A stretch of DNA of 25,492 nt from a virus: positions 1-25,492 of IMG/VR virus record IMGVR_UViG_3300044970_000388; one strand, 5' to 3'. The position numbers and the translations under genes were made by a program. This document shows, in pieces, positions 8,619-15,132 of the stretch; within the stretch, counting starts at the first letter, position 1; every line of letters starts with the position of its first letter. The notes under the pieces are model-generated. The model worked only from the letters and a program-made list of their open reading frames with translations, did not search any database and was not told the origin of the DNA.

Positions 8619-9701
8619 TTATTTTAATTCAAAAGATGCGGTTATTCTATTAGCTGAATATCCTCCTTCTTTTCTAAATCCTGTTATTGTGCTGCTTTTA
8701 CTTTTATTTATTGCTCTACCTATTCTCAAACAAAGCCATTCATTTGATTTTTTTAAAGCATTAATTAAACTTGGCGCTGAAGTTACTATTGTATATCTCC
8801 ATTTTTCTTCTTTATATATTTTACCAACTTCATTCAATATTTTTATGCCTATTCCTGCTCCTTGATAATCGGGCAAGATAACTAATCTATGTACTTTTTT
8901 TAAATCTTTTGATATTGGATGTGGAAAATGAAGTATACTTATAAACCCTGCTATTTCATCGTTAACTGTTGCTATAAATACATTAGCAGCATTGTTATGT
9001 GAATGGCTTAAATAATGGTGCTTAGCAAACATTTTCCAAATGCTTTTATCTCCGTAATTGAATATCTCAAATTTGATATTTGGTCTATTTTTTTTTTGCC
9101 CTTCAAAACTTTGAAAGGTCATTGTATCGGTATTAAATACCCAATCGGGAAGTAACCAATCTTGTACATCAAAATGACAAGTAACTGCTATAAATTTTTT
9201 ATCCGTCTTTCTAATTGCTTTTTGCATAGCAAATGAACCTATTTGTGCTACGTTTCTATCTACTACACTTGTAAATTCATCAAACACAAATAATTCGTCT
9301 TTTTCTAAAATAGCACGTGCCAAATCAACTCGCATTTTTTGACCATTACTTAATACCGAATATGGTTTTAACCAACTTGGTGGACTAGAAAAGCCTACTG
9401 AATTAAAAGCAGAAGTTATTTGTTCAACACTACATTCTTTAGGCATATCATCTAAAACAGTTTCGGCGCTATATTCATAAGAAGTAATATAGGCGTTTTC
9501 AAATAATTGTTTAGCTATTGTAGTTTTACCCGTTCCGCTTTTTCCTACAATTAAACCTATTTGCCATTCGTTAGGAATATCAATATCTCCCTTAAAATGT
9601 TCAATTACGTTTTCGGATTGTAAATCAAATTTACCAATCACTGAAGCAACTCTAAATGTTTTAGTTGGCTTTACTTCTTTTATAATGTCAAAAGTCGGCA
9701 T
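8619..9701 (-). CDS. ABC-type ATPase fused to GNAT acetyltransferase
   Basis: A 360-residue two-domain protein. The N-terminal ABC ATPase has Walker A 'GKSGTGKTT' (53-61), signature 'LSNGQ' (117-121), Walker B 'LFVFDE' (137-142) and an H-loop His176. There is no membrane segment, so it is not a transporter. The C-terminal ~150 residues form a GNAT domain with 'HHYLSHS' (~228-234) and the acetyl-CoA loop 'QGAGIG' (280-285). This architecture matches COG2401 (ABC ATPase fused to predicted acetyltransferase), whose function is not defined. It overlaps the ParB-like gene by 22 nt and has an SD-like GAGGAGG 7 nt before its ATG (9709-9715), unusual here. Codon use is more AT-rich than the terminase genes, suggesting recent transfer. 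Target unknown; DNA or protein acylation are both possible. Confidence 0.85.
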   Translation of the reverse strand: MPTFDIIKEVKPTKTFRVASVIGKFDLQSENVIEHFKGDIDIPNEWQIGLIVGKSGTGKTTIAKQLFENAYITSYEYSAETVLDDMPKECSVEQITSAFNSVGFSSPPSWLKPYSVLSNGQKMRVDLARAILEKDELFVFDEFTSVVDRNVAQIGSFAMQKAIRKTDKKFIAVTCHFDVQDWLLPDWVFNTDTMTFQSFEGQKKNRPNIKFEIFNYGDKSIWKMFAKHHYLSHSHNNAANVFIATVNDEIAGFISILHFPHPISKDLKKVHRLVILPDYQGAGIGIKILNEVGKIYKEEKWRYTIVTSAPSLINALKKSNEWLCLRIGRAINKSKSSTITGFRKEGGYSANRITASFELK

Positions 9702-10204
9702 TCGTAACCCTCCTCAATTAATTTGTTATAACTATTTTCTTGGTGTTCTTCGTCTTTACATACAATTTCAATTCTATATAAATTATCTATTGTACTTGAT
9801 AAATCTTTTAATTCTGAATCCATATCTTCCTTAAAAATTGGAACGTCTAATCCCCACTCATCTAATTTTTCAGCATCCCATTCATTAGCTAAATTATCCC
9901 AATCCCATTCGCCAAAACCTACGTTATCTTTGATTAGAAACTCGGCTTTTTGTTCTTCAGTCCATTCGTCTGCTAAGATTATCGGTACTTCTTTGTAGTT
10001 TAGTTCTTTTAACGCTTTTAAGCGCATATTACCACCTAATACAACGTATTTACCGTCCGTGTCCGTAAAAACGATTAGAGGACGTTTATTTATCATATCG
10101 GGAAACTCTTGAATACTATTTACAAGTTTCTTAAAATTATCGTCTTTAATTAGGCGGGGGTTCTTTGGGTTTGGTTTAACCTCGTTTATCTTTACTATTT
10201 GCAT
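9680..10204 (-). CDS. ParB/Srx-fold (ParB N-terminal domain) protein
   Basis: A 174-residue protein. Residues ~1-95 form a ParB/Spo0J N-terminal domain, with a proline/asparagine-rich first strand ('PNPKNPR') and the diagnostic 'GGNMRLKAL' (57-65). The classical ParB helix-turn-helix is missing. The acidic middle is followed by a ferredoxin-like tail ending 'EGYECRLLTL'. Proteins of this type sit beside terminases or DNA methyltransferases in many phages, where they are thought to bind DNA and may bind or hydrolyse nucleotides. Here the partner is an ABC-GNAT fusion rather than a methyltransferase. It overlaps both neighbours. Confidence 0.82.
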   Translation of the reverse strand: MQIVKINEVKPNPKNPRLIKDDNFKKLVNSIQEFPDMINKRPLIVFTDTDGKYVVLGGNMRLKALKELNYKEVPIILADEWTEEQKAEFLIKDNVGFGEWDWDNLANEWDAEKLDEWGLDVPIFKEDMDSELKDLSSTIDNLYRIEIVCKDEEHQENSYNKLIEEGYECRLLTL

Positions 10205-10301
10205 CCTTTAAATTTTCTTCGTAAGTAGACGAACAAACCGCTAAACGTTGGTCGGTTTCGGGAAATTCTTTATTCATTGTGTCATCGGACATACAACGCA
10301 T
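10176..10301 (-). CDS. Small Cys-containing protein (41 aa) with a clear SD
   Basis: A 41-residue gene beginning at ATG 10301, ending 29 nt inside the ParB-like gene. It has a textbook AGGAG at 10308-10312, six bases before the ATG, which is unusual in this phage and supports the start. The peptide carries 'CMSDD' early and 'FPETDQRLAVCSS' later, resembling short Cys motifs seen in phage proteins near packaging or head genes. Function unknown. Confidence 0.6.
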   Translation of the reverse strand: MRCMSDDTMNKEFPETDQRLAVCSSTYEENLKDANSKDKRG

Positions 10302-10314
10302 AACAAACTCCTTT

Positions 10315-10719
10315 TTATTCTCCTGTGGATTCGGCTTCGTTAGTGGCATCTTTTTCTTCTTTATAAACTGCGTAAAGGGTATTCAACTTATTAACGATTT
10401 CACGGAGACACGAACCGCATTGTGTGGGTTGTTGTTTTTCGTGTAAAACCCTATTGTAAATTTTTAAGATTTCTCTTTGTTCGCTTGGACTAACGCTACT
10501 TCTTTGACGGTTGTAGAATTTATCTAAAAAGTTGTATTCGTCTTCAGTTAGACATTCGGGTTTCTTATAACGCCAAAGTTCGTTTAACTTTTGTTTACGT
10601 TCTTCGCACCCGCAGTCTTCGCCTAATATCCATTTAGCAACCTTTGCTACTCCCGTAGCTTCTAAAATTTGTTCTACGGTGTCGCCAAGTCCTTCGGCTT
10701 GTTTCTTTTTTCGTGCCAT
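10315..10719 (-). CDS. Hypothetical Cys-rich protein (134 aa)
   Basis: A 134-residue protein with a basic N-terminus, the segment 'GLGDTVEQILEATGVAKV', then 'GEDCGCEERK' and a late 'CGSC' pair, giving a possible CxC...CxxC metal site. The layout resembles conserved hypothetical proteins upstream of terminase genes in Bacteroidota phages. It lies 3 nt after the previous gene and is probably co-transcribed with the sigma factor. No enzymatic motif is visible. Confidence 0.7.
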   Translation of the reverse strand: MARKKKQAEGLGDTVEQILEATGVAKVAKWILGEDCGCEERKQKLNELWRYKKPECLTEDEYNFLDKFYNRQRSSVSPSEQREILKIYNRVLHEKQQPTQCGSCLREIVNKLNTLYAVYKEEKDATNEAESTGE

Positions 10720-10722
10720 AAT

Positions 10723-10938
10723 TTATTGTTTATATGTTAATACTTGTTCTTTAGTTCCTAAAATAATCGTGTCGTCGGTTAGGGTTTCGGTTTTAATTAC
10801 TTCTAACCCGTGGTGTTCTTTTGGGTAGGTCGTATATTCTTTCGACAACCAAAACTTAACCTTTATTTCTCGCAGGGCTTGGGAACTCCAACCCGTTTTT
10901 TTTATCATTTCAGTTAATACCCTTCGTTTTGCTTTCAT
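10723..10938 (-). CDS. Small hypothetical basic protein (71 aa)
   Basis: A 71-residue protein whose first half ('LTEMIKKTGWSSQALREIK') could form a helix-turn-helix-like pair, followed by beta strands. The ATG overlaps the sigma factor stop (ATGA at 10935-10938), so it is translationally coupled to it. That position makes a sigma partner or regulator possible, but nothing in the sequence proves it. Confidence 0.65.
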   Translation of the reverse strand: MKAKRRVLTEMIKKTGWSSQALREIKVKFWLSKEYTTYPKEHHGLEVIKTETLTDDTIILGTKEQVLTYKQ

Positions 10939-11465
10939 TTTATTAATTCAAAATCCGTGTTTTTGTAATCTTCGTATTCTTCTCCAACGGCTTCTTTTAT
11001 CTTTGCTTTGCAGTTTTTTAAGGTGTTGAAAATCGAACTGCTCGAAATAGTTGTTTCTTTGGCTATGTCTCGTATGCTTAAATCGGTATCCTTATAAACT
11101 TCGAATAGTTTTTGGTCGTACCAATGCCAAGAATCCACTTCGTCTTGTATCTTCATTAATAACTTGTAGTAGGCTTCTTCTTTCTGAATTTCGCTTGGTT
11201 CGTCTTTTACTACGACTTGTTCGAGCGGGACTTTTTCCAATCGTGAATTACTGCGTAAATGAAGAAGGTAAAGATTCCTGAGAGTAAAATACATAAATCC
11301 TTTGTTAACTTGACCATTCTTAATTATGTTTTCGGGTTTGCAATACTTGTAAATTCGTAGGTAGGCTTCTTGAACGATATCTTCAGCAAAAAAATCTTCG
11401 CCGAAAGATTCGACTACTTTTACCCATTCCTTATGGTCTTTTGCTACTATGTTAAGCCATTCCAT
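10935..11465 (-). CDS. Phage RNA polymerase sigma factor (sigma-70/ECF-like)
   Basis: A 176-residue protein with two sigma domains. Region 2 spans ~28-72 ('AEDIVQEAYLRIYKY', then 'FMYFTLRNLYLLHLR'). Region 4 spans ~95-160, with a helix-turn-helix 'LSIRDIAKETTISSSSIFNTL' split around residues 129-149. The size fits a minimal ECF-type sigma factor. It is the first gene after a promoter and terminator pair (11482-11543) and heads the transcript that leads to terminase and tail genes, so it is a candidate for redirecting host polymerase to later phage promoters. Its own promoter looks like a host vegetative type. Confidence 0.82.
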   Translation of the reverse strand: MEWLNIVAKDHKEWVKVVESFGEDFFAEDIVQEAYLRIYKYCKPENIIKNGQVNKGFMYFTLRNLYLLHLRSNSRLEKVPLEQVVVKDEPSEIQKEEAYYKLLMKIQDEVDSWHWYDQKLFEVYKDTDLSIRDIAKETTISSSSIFNTLKNCKAKIKEAVGEEYEDYKNTDFELIK

Positions 11466-11481
11466 TTGTTTAGTTTGTAGT

Positions 11482-11514
11482 CAAATATAATGATTAATTT
11501 TTAATCGCAACAAA
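11482..11514 (-). promoter_or_regulatory. Bacteroidota-type promoter for the sigma factor gene
   Basis: On the minus strand TATATTTG (11489-11482) matches the TAnnTTTG -7 element. A -33 TTTG at 11514-11511 lies 21 bases upstream, and another TTG is 18 bases upstream. The predicted transcript would start near 11476, about 11 bases before the ATG at 11465. Confidence 0.7.
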
Positions 11515-11543
11515 AAACAAAAAAACCGACTAAAAAAAGTCGG
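11509..11543 (-). terminator. Rho-independent terminator of the early operon
   Basis: Minus-strand CCGACT (11543-11538), a six-base T loop, AGTCGG (11531-11526), then a T-rich tract (11525-11512). It closes the transcript that contains the HTH gene. Its T-tract overlaps the -33 element of the following promoter. Confidence 0.85.
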
Positions 11544-11550
11544 CTTAATG

Positions 11551-11757
11551 TTACATTCCCTTGCTTACTCTGTAAACGTATTCGTCCAAGGTTCTTAACG
11601 TTTTTATGCTTACCAATGCGCCCGACAAAAATCGGTCTATCGTGTACTGATGCATCTTTAACCCTTTGGACTTTATTTCCTTGACTACTTGGTTTCGTGT
11701 TTTGGTAAGGAGAATTTGTTTTAACTCCTTTCGTAAACTATTATCGTCTATAAACAT
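11551..11757 (-). CDS. Small HTH DNA-binding protein, probable regulator (68 aa)
   Basis: A 68-residue basic protein with a Cro/CI-like helix-turn-helix pattern: 'RNQVVKEIKSKG' as a first helix, then 'MHQYTIDRFLSG' as the recognition helix, then 'KTLRTLDEYV'. It is the last gene of the early transcript, immediately before the terminator and sigma-factor promoter. A role in regulating that neighbouring promoter is plausible but inferred. Confidence 0.65.
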   Translation of the reverse strand: MFIDDNSLRKELKQILLTKTRNQVVKEIKSKGLKMHQYTIDRFLSGALVSIKTLRTLDEYVYRVSKGM

Positions 11758-11759
11758 AA

Positions 11760-11996
11760 TTAAAAGGGTAAATCGTCTTCGTCTATTATTTGCGTGTGGA
11801 CTTGTTTAGGCTTTTCGTTAGCGTATGGTTCACTAAATGAACACGAAAAATACTTTGTACCCTTACTTGATTCTTTAAGCCATAAAGACATATCAAATTC
11901 TAATCCGTTAAAATTTCCTTTTCCTCGGTAGTCGGGTTGGTTACCTTGCTTTTTGTCGTTCTTAAAAATCGCTCCCGTGTTTTTTTTTGTTTCCAT
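11760..11996 (-). CDS. Small putative ssDNA-binding protein with SSB-like tail (78 aa)
   Basis: A 78-residue protein with a central beta-rich segment ('GLEFDMSLWLKESSKGTKYF', residues ~31-50) and an acidic, phenylalanine-ended tail 'IDEDDLPF'. Bacterial SSB proteins end in a similar DDxPF peptide that recruits repair and replication proteins. It sits among recombination genes. The core is shorter than a standard SSB OB fold, so it may be a minimal or different ssDNA-binding or tail-mimic protein. Confidence 0.6.
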   Translation of the reverse strand: METKKNTGAIFKNDKKQGNQPDYRGKGNFNGLEFDMSLWLKESSKGTKYFSCSFSEPYANEKPKQVHTQIIDEDDLPF

Positions 11997-11998
11997 AT

Positions 11999-12220
11999 TT
12001 ATTTATTTAAGTTTATTTCGTTTTCGTTTAGTCTATCGTTTAAAAAGTCCCGTAGCCTTTCAACTATATTCCATTCGTCTTCGTTTAGTTCTTCATACTT
12101 GTATAGTTTACGGAGTTCTTGTTCAATTCTCCAAATAACTACAAACATATCTTTACCCTTTGTTGCGCAGTAATAATCGTGTTCGTCTTCGGGTAGGTTA
12201 AATGTTAGTTTTGCTTTCAT
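11999..12220 (-). CDS. Small acidic hypothetical protein (73 aa)
   Basis: A 73-residue protein beginning 'MKAKLTFNLPEDEHD'. It resembles small conserved phage proteins encoded near SSB and recombination genes that combine a beta-strand start with a helix containing 'WRIEQELRKL'. An upstream in-frame ATG at 12247 would add nine residues. I chose 12220 because related proteins begin near this motif and the overlap with the previous gene is smaller. Function unknown. Confidence 0.6.
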   Translation of the reverse strand: MKAKLTFNLPEDEHDYYCATKGKDMFVVIWRIEQELRKLYKYEELNEDEWNIVERLRDFLNDRLNENEINLNK

Positions 12221-12425
12221 AGGTTTCGTTATAGTATTGTTCTGCATATTCTTCAGGTGTATTTTTCATCCAACATCCTTGCAAATGATTTTTTAAATAA
12301 GCTTCAATTATCTGCTCTTTCTCCATCTCTTTGGCTTGTTCAATGTGGTATCTAAAATCGGGAGTACAATTTTCCATACCCCCAAAGTATTCTTCAATTA
12401 ACCACTCTACTGCTGTTTGTTTCAT
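12198..12425 (-). CDS. Hypothetical phage protein (75 aa)
   Basis: A 75-residue acidic, helical protein starting 'MKQTAVEWLIEEY' with 'IEQAKEMEKEQIIEAY' (residues ~28-43) and 'AEQYYNETY' near the end, a pattern common in uncharacterised early proteins of Bacteroidota phages. The ATG overlaps the stop of the upstream 59-residue gene (12422-12425). Base composition is more AT-rich than the adjoining exonuclease gene. Confidence 0.65.
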   Translation of the reverse strand: MKQTAVEWLIEEYFGGMENCTPDFRYHIEQAKEMEKEQIIEAYLKNHLQGCWMKNTPEEYAEQYYNETYESKTNI

Positions 12426-12601
12426 ATAAGGTTTATTTTAGGTGTTAAATCATACGCAATACATATTAATAAAATAAATGTAATATCTTCAATAATTAAT
12501 GGTGTACCAAATCTTTTAACAATTTCATCATAAATAGGAAGTTTACCATTTTTTTCTTTTAAGTAATCTTCTAAATATTTTCTTGCTTCGTCTTTTGTCA
12601 T
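12422..12601 (-). CDS. Small hypothetical protein with hydrophobic C-terminus (59 aa)
   Basis: A 59-residue gene locked by ATGA overlaps on both sides: its ATG (12601) overlaps the exonuclease stop and its TGA (12422) overlaps the next ATG. The first half is charged and helical ('TKDEARKYLEDYLKEK') and the second half is hydrophobic ('IIEDITFILLICIAYDL'), perhaps a membrane segment. The double overlap is the main evidence that it is translated. Confidence 0.65.
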   Translation of the reverse strand: MTKDEARKYLEDYLKEKNGKLPIYDEIVKRFGTPLIIEDITFILLICIAYDLTPKINLI

Positions 12602-13269
12602 AAGGTTTTCATTAATAGGTTATAGTATTCTCTACATAGTTCGACACGTTCTTTTATTTGCTCAATTACGGATTCGTCTTTTTGCACGAACCAATATTTA
12701 ACGCGTCTGTTTTTCGGAATATGTCCGAACTTGTGTTTAGATTCAACTTCTTTTCGTACTTCCGTGTTTTCTTCGATTAGATGAAGTTTCCAATGGGTAC
12801 GGCGTATTTCGTCTTCAACTATTTCTAAAGGGGTGTCGATTAGGCAATAAGCTAAAACGGATTCTTTTTTACCCGTTAACCACATATAACCCTGCAACTG
12901 ATAATAATAATCTTTATTTGGTATTTCAGTTTCAAACCACGGGAAGGTAGCAGCGTCCCAAGAACTCTTAACGTCTATTAATACTTCGTCCGTGTTTACG
13001 TCGGGCGTTCCTTTAATCCATTCGTTTTCAAAAAATTCGTCGTTCTTGTAAATAAAGTTATAATTGAGAACCTCGTTAACCAACCCTATCGAAAGGTCTT
13101 CTACTTCGTTTCCTTTATCCGTGTAACGTGAACTAAATTCTTTTTTAATGCCGTACTTTTCTTCTAAAACAAGGTCTTGAACGTACGTTTTAGCAGTTTG
13201 CGAAAGGACTTCCCCCGGCTTTCGGGGGTTAGTCATTATTTTACCAATTTGAGAAGCCCTGACTTTCAT
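12598..13269 (-). CDS. YqaJ/lambda-type recombination exonuclease
   Basis: A 223-residue PD-(D/E)XK nuclease. It has 'GNEVED' (53-58), the core 'KGTPDV' (Asp90) followed by 'VLIDVKSSW' (Asp99, Lys101), and 'YYYQLQGYMWLTG' with the family's conserved Gln (residues ~121-133). Such enzymes resect double-strand ends 5'-3' for annealing recombination. It directly follows, and overlaps, the ERF annealing protein gene (ATGA, 13266-13269), giving the standard two-component Red-like system. Confidence 0.88.
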   Translation of the reverse strand: MKVRASQIGKIMTNPRKPGEVLSQTAKTYVQDLVLEEKYGIKKEFSSRYTDKGNEVEDLSIGLVNEVLNYNFIYKNDEFFENEWIKGTPDVNTDEVLIDVKSSWDAATFPWFETEIPNKDYYYQLQGYMWLTGKKESVLAYCLIDTPLEIVEDEIRRTHWKLHLIEENTEVRKEVESKHKFGHIPKNRRVKYWFVQKDESVIEQIKERVELCREYYNLLMKTL

Positions 13270-13793
13270 ACGTTTTCGATTAGTGTTAATTGAGCGTCTG
13301 TTAAACTAAAGTTAGATAGTAATTCTTCTTTAGTGTACTTACCCCCTGCAATAGCTTCTAAAGCCTTGCCTAAACGCTTTTGGTCAATGCTTGGTTTCTT
13401 CGGTTCGTGCTTTACTTGTTCGCCCGAAGCGTCGGTATCTTTGTCCGTAACTAACCCACAAATAGAAGATAAGCAGTAACGACGAAAATAAGTACAACCG
13501 CTCCCGAAGGATTGGTAAGAGTTCATACCTTTAAGTTCTACTTGCGGAATTAGGGTAGTGCTTTCTATTGATTCCCCACTTTCAACGTGAAAAAGTACGG
13601 TAACTAAATAGTTTTCACCTTCTTTAGAATTTAGCAACTGCGTAAATCCTAATCCGTGTTTAGCTAATAACGGATTAATCTTTTCAAAAATAGCGGGTAA
13701 ATCAGCGTAAGAATAGCCGAAGCCTTGCGTTCCCTTGTGAATTACGGGTACTTCTTGTTGGAAGGCTGCCAACGATTTGAATAAATGTTTCAT
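13266..13793 (-). CDS. ERF-family single-strand annealing protein
   Basis: A 175-residue protein with ERF features: 'YSYADLPAIFEKINPLLAKHGL' spread over residues ~28-49, the 'SGESIESTTLIP' strand, and 'SYQSFGSGCTYFRRYCLSS' around 92-110, the family's 'GS..TY.RRY' motif, followed by 'DKDTDASG'. ERF proteins anneal complementary single strands and work with a 5'-3' exonuclease, which is the next gene. The leader contains an AACGCTATG-like start context shared with two other early genes, and a small hairpin. Confidence 0.88.
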   Translation of the reverse strand: MKHLFKSLAAFQQEVPVIHKGTQGFGYSYADLPAIFEKINPLLAKHGLGFTQLLNSKEGENYLVTVLFHVESGESIESTTLIPQVELKGMNSYQSFGSGCTYFRRYCLSSICGLVTDKDTDASGEQVKHEPKKPSIDQKRLGKALEAIAGGKYTKEELLSNFSLTDAQLTLIENV

Positions 13794-13810
13794 AGCGTAT
13801 AAAAATTAAC

Positions 13811-13829
13811 GTGCGTTACCAAGTCGCAC
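13811..13829 (-). promoter_or_regulatory. Small hairpin in the ERF leader
   Basis: Minus-strand GTGCG, nine-base loop, CGCAC, located 18 bases before the ERF ATG and followed by a short T-rich stretch. It could be a weak terminator or a translation-control element. The stem is only five base pairs. Confidence 0.3.
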
Positions 13830-13842
13830 CCCTTGTTTTTAA

Positions 13843-14145
13843 TTACTTAACCAATCCTTTAACGTAGTAAACGGGTACATTCATATTTTCTTTATCATCA
13901 GGACTTACTGCGCCATCATAAAAAACACCTTTACCAAATACTTTTTCAATATCATTATCGGAAAACCATCCATCATATTCAACTACCAAACAAGCAAAAG
14001 GTTCTCCGATTGTTTTTGTTAAAAATATACTATTGTTATGAGTACGTTGAGTGGTATCGTTTTTAGAATAAATCCATAAGTGATTCATTCCTTTAGCTTT
14101 TAGGCTTCTATTATACTGCTCTTGTGTTAATTTAATTGTTTTCAT
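13843..14145 (-). CDS. Hypothetical early protein (100 aa)
   Basis: A 100-residue protein of unknown function, beginning 'MKTIKLTQEQYNRSLKAKGM', with a beta-rich middle and Tyr/Val-rich end. A longer frame from a TTG at 14172 is possible, but that codon falls within the -7 promoter element (14170-14177), so the mRNA cannot include it. The ATG at 14145 also has the same AAAACGCTATGAAAAC context as the gene at 18299. It is the first gene of its own transcript and is AT-rich compared with its neighbours. Confidence 0.7.
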   Translation of the reverse strand: MKTIKLTQEQYNRSLKAKGMNHLWIYSKNDTTQRTHNNSIFLTKTIGEPFACLVVEYDGWFSDNDIEKVFGKGVFYDGAVSPDDKENMNVPVYYVKGLVK

Positions 14146-14169
14146 AGCGTTTTCGTTTTTAATTATACA

Positions 14170-14199
14170 CAAATGTAATACTTATTTTTTAATCTGCAA
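14170..14199 (-). promoter_or_regulatory. Bacteroidota-type promoter
   Basis: Minus-strand TTG (14199-14197), a 19-base spacer, then TACATTTG (14177-14170), an exact TTG-N19-TAnnTTTG match. Transcription should begin near 14164, about 19 bases before the ATG at 14145. Confidence 0.75.
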
Positions 14200-14219
14200 T
14201 ACTTTGATATAAATTTTTT

Positions 14220-14627
14220 TTAAATTTTTTTTTCTATTAGTTCTTTTGACCTTTCAAAGTAAGCCATTAACTCAATATCGTTAAAGGAATTTTCACGGGG
14301 TTTTCTTCCCCCTATTCTTATTTGTCCCTTTAGTTTTTCAAGTTTTCCGTATATAATGCCGTCGTAACACTTCCAAATAATTACGGGGTTCGTCTTTTTT
14401 TCCATTAGCTTAACTAACTTTCTTACGGCTATGGGTAACGGGTAGGCTTCTTCTATTGTTTTGTTTCTCCCTTTTACTTCTGCGTAACCTATTATTCGTT
14501 CGTCTTTTAATAACTCAAAATCTATGTCGTTTTCGTCCAACTTTCTGCAACTTAAATCGTATTCATCGCAAAAAATCGCTATTGCCTCGCATTCGTTTTG
14601 TAGGTCTTTAAGTGTTTCAAAGCGCAT
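14220..14627 (-). CDS. PD-(D/E)XK-like protein, possible resolvase (135 aa)
   Basis: A 135-residue protein with a compact nuclease-like core: a helix, an acidic strand 'ENDIDFELL' (about 32-40), and 'GYAEVKGR' (about 47-54) matching the E-x-K part of PD-(D/E)XK enzymes. The following 'YPLPIAVRKLVKL' forms a helix. It lies directly downstream of and overlaps NinG, so a DNA-recombination role such as junction resolution is reasonable. Family identity is not certain. Confidence 0.55.
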   Translation of the reverse strand: MRFETLKDLQNECEAIAIFCDEYDLSCRKLDENDIDFELLKDERIIGYAEVKGRNKTIEEAYPLPIAVRKLVKLMEKKTNPVIIWKCYDGIIYGKLEKLKGQIRIGGRKPRENSFNDIELMAYFERSKELIEKKI

Positions 14628-15132
14628 TTATTTTAAATTTATATTGTTTAATCAGTTCTTTAAGTTCGTCTTTTGTCCACTTCTTTACTTCGTGGGCTTT
14701 GGCGTGTAGTTCTATTAATCTTTCAGCGCCTATTCTCTGTTGGATTCCGATTTGATAGTTTAATAAATTACCGTGTTTAAATTGATTACAAGTAACACAC
14801 TGAGCGTGTACGTTATCTTCGTCAAAGGTTACTGCCTTATGTCCACCCATACTGAAATAGTGTCCTGCGTCGTATTTCGCTCCTAACGGCTTTTCACAAC
14901 TTACGCAAGGTTTATCCTTATCGCGTAGTCGTATGTACTTGTTAAAGGTTATTTGGGCTAATTTCAGAAGTTCGGGAAGCGTTTGGAGTTCGTCTTTTAG
15001 TATCTTCTTTTTTTTCTTCCATTGTTTTTCCTTTTCAGTTTCTACCCAAACACGAACGCAGTCGGATTCAAAACAATATTTTTGATTAAATCGAACGGGA
15101 GTAAATACGGCTTTGCAGTTTTTACACCTCAT
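14617..15132 (-). CDS. ninG: NinG/Rap-like recombination protein
   Basis: A 171-residue protein with an N-terminal zinc-finger-like cluster (Cys3, Cys6, Cys20, Cys25), a basic helical middle, then an HNH-like core: 'CVSC' (76-79), 'DAGHYFSMGG' (88-97), 'FDEDNVHAQCVTCN' (103-116) and 'QQRIG' (131-135). These match lambda NinG, a structure-specific nuclease acting on recombination intermediates. It overlaps the flanking genes and sits in the replication/recombination operon. Confidence 0.9.
   Translation of the reverse strand: MRCKNCKAVFTPVRFNQKYCFESDCVRVWVETEKEKQWKKKKKILKDELQTLPELLKLAQITFNKYIRLRDKDKPCVSCEKPLGAKYDAGHYFSMGGHKAVTFDEDNVHAQCVTCNQFKHGNLLNYQIGIQQRIGAERLIELHAKAHEVKKWTKDELKELIKQYKFKINAL

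Noticed and set aside
8530-8865. Plus-strand frame of 111 codons across the terminase small subunit and ABC-GNAT end
   Set aside because: Overlaps two well-supported minus-strand genes and has hydrophobic, repetitive sequence with no family likeness.
11999-12247. Longer start (ATG at 12247) for the 73-residue protein
   Set aside because: It increases overlap with the previous gene to 50 nt and adds residues before the conserved-looking beginning; kept only as an alternative.
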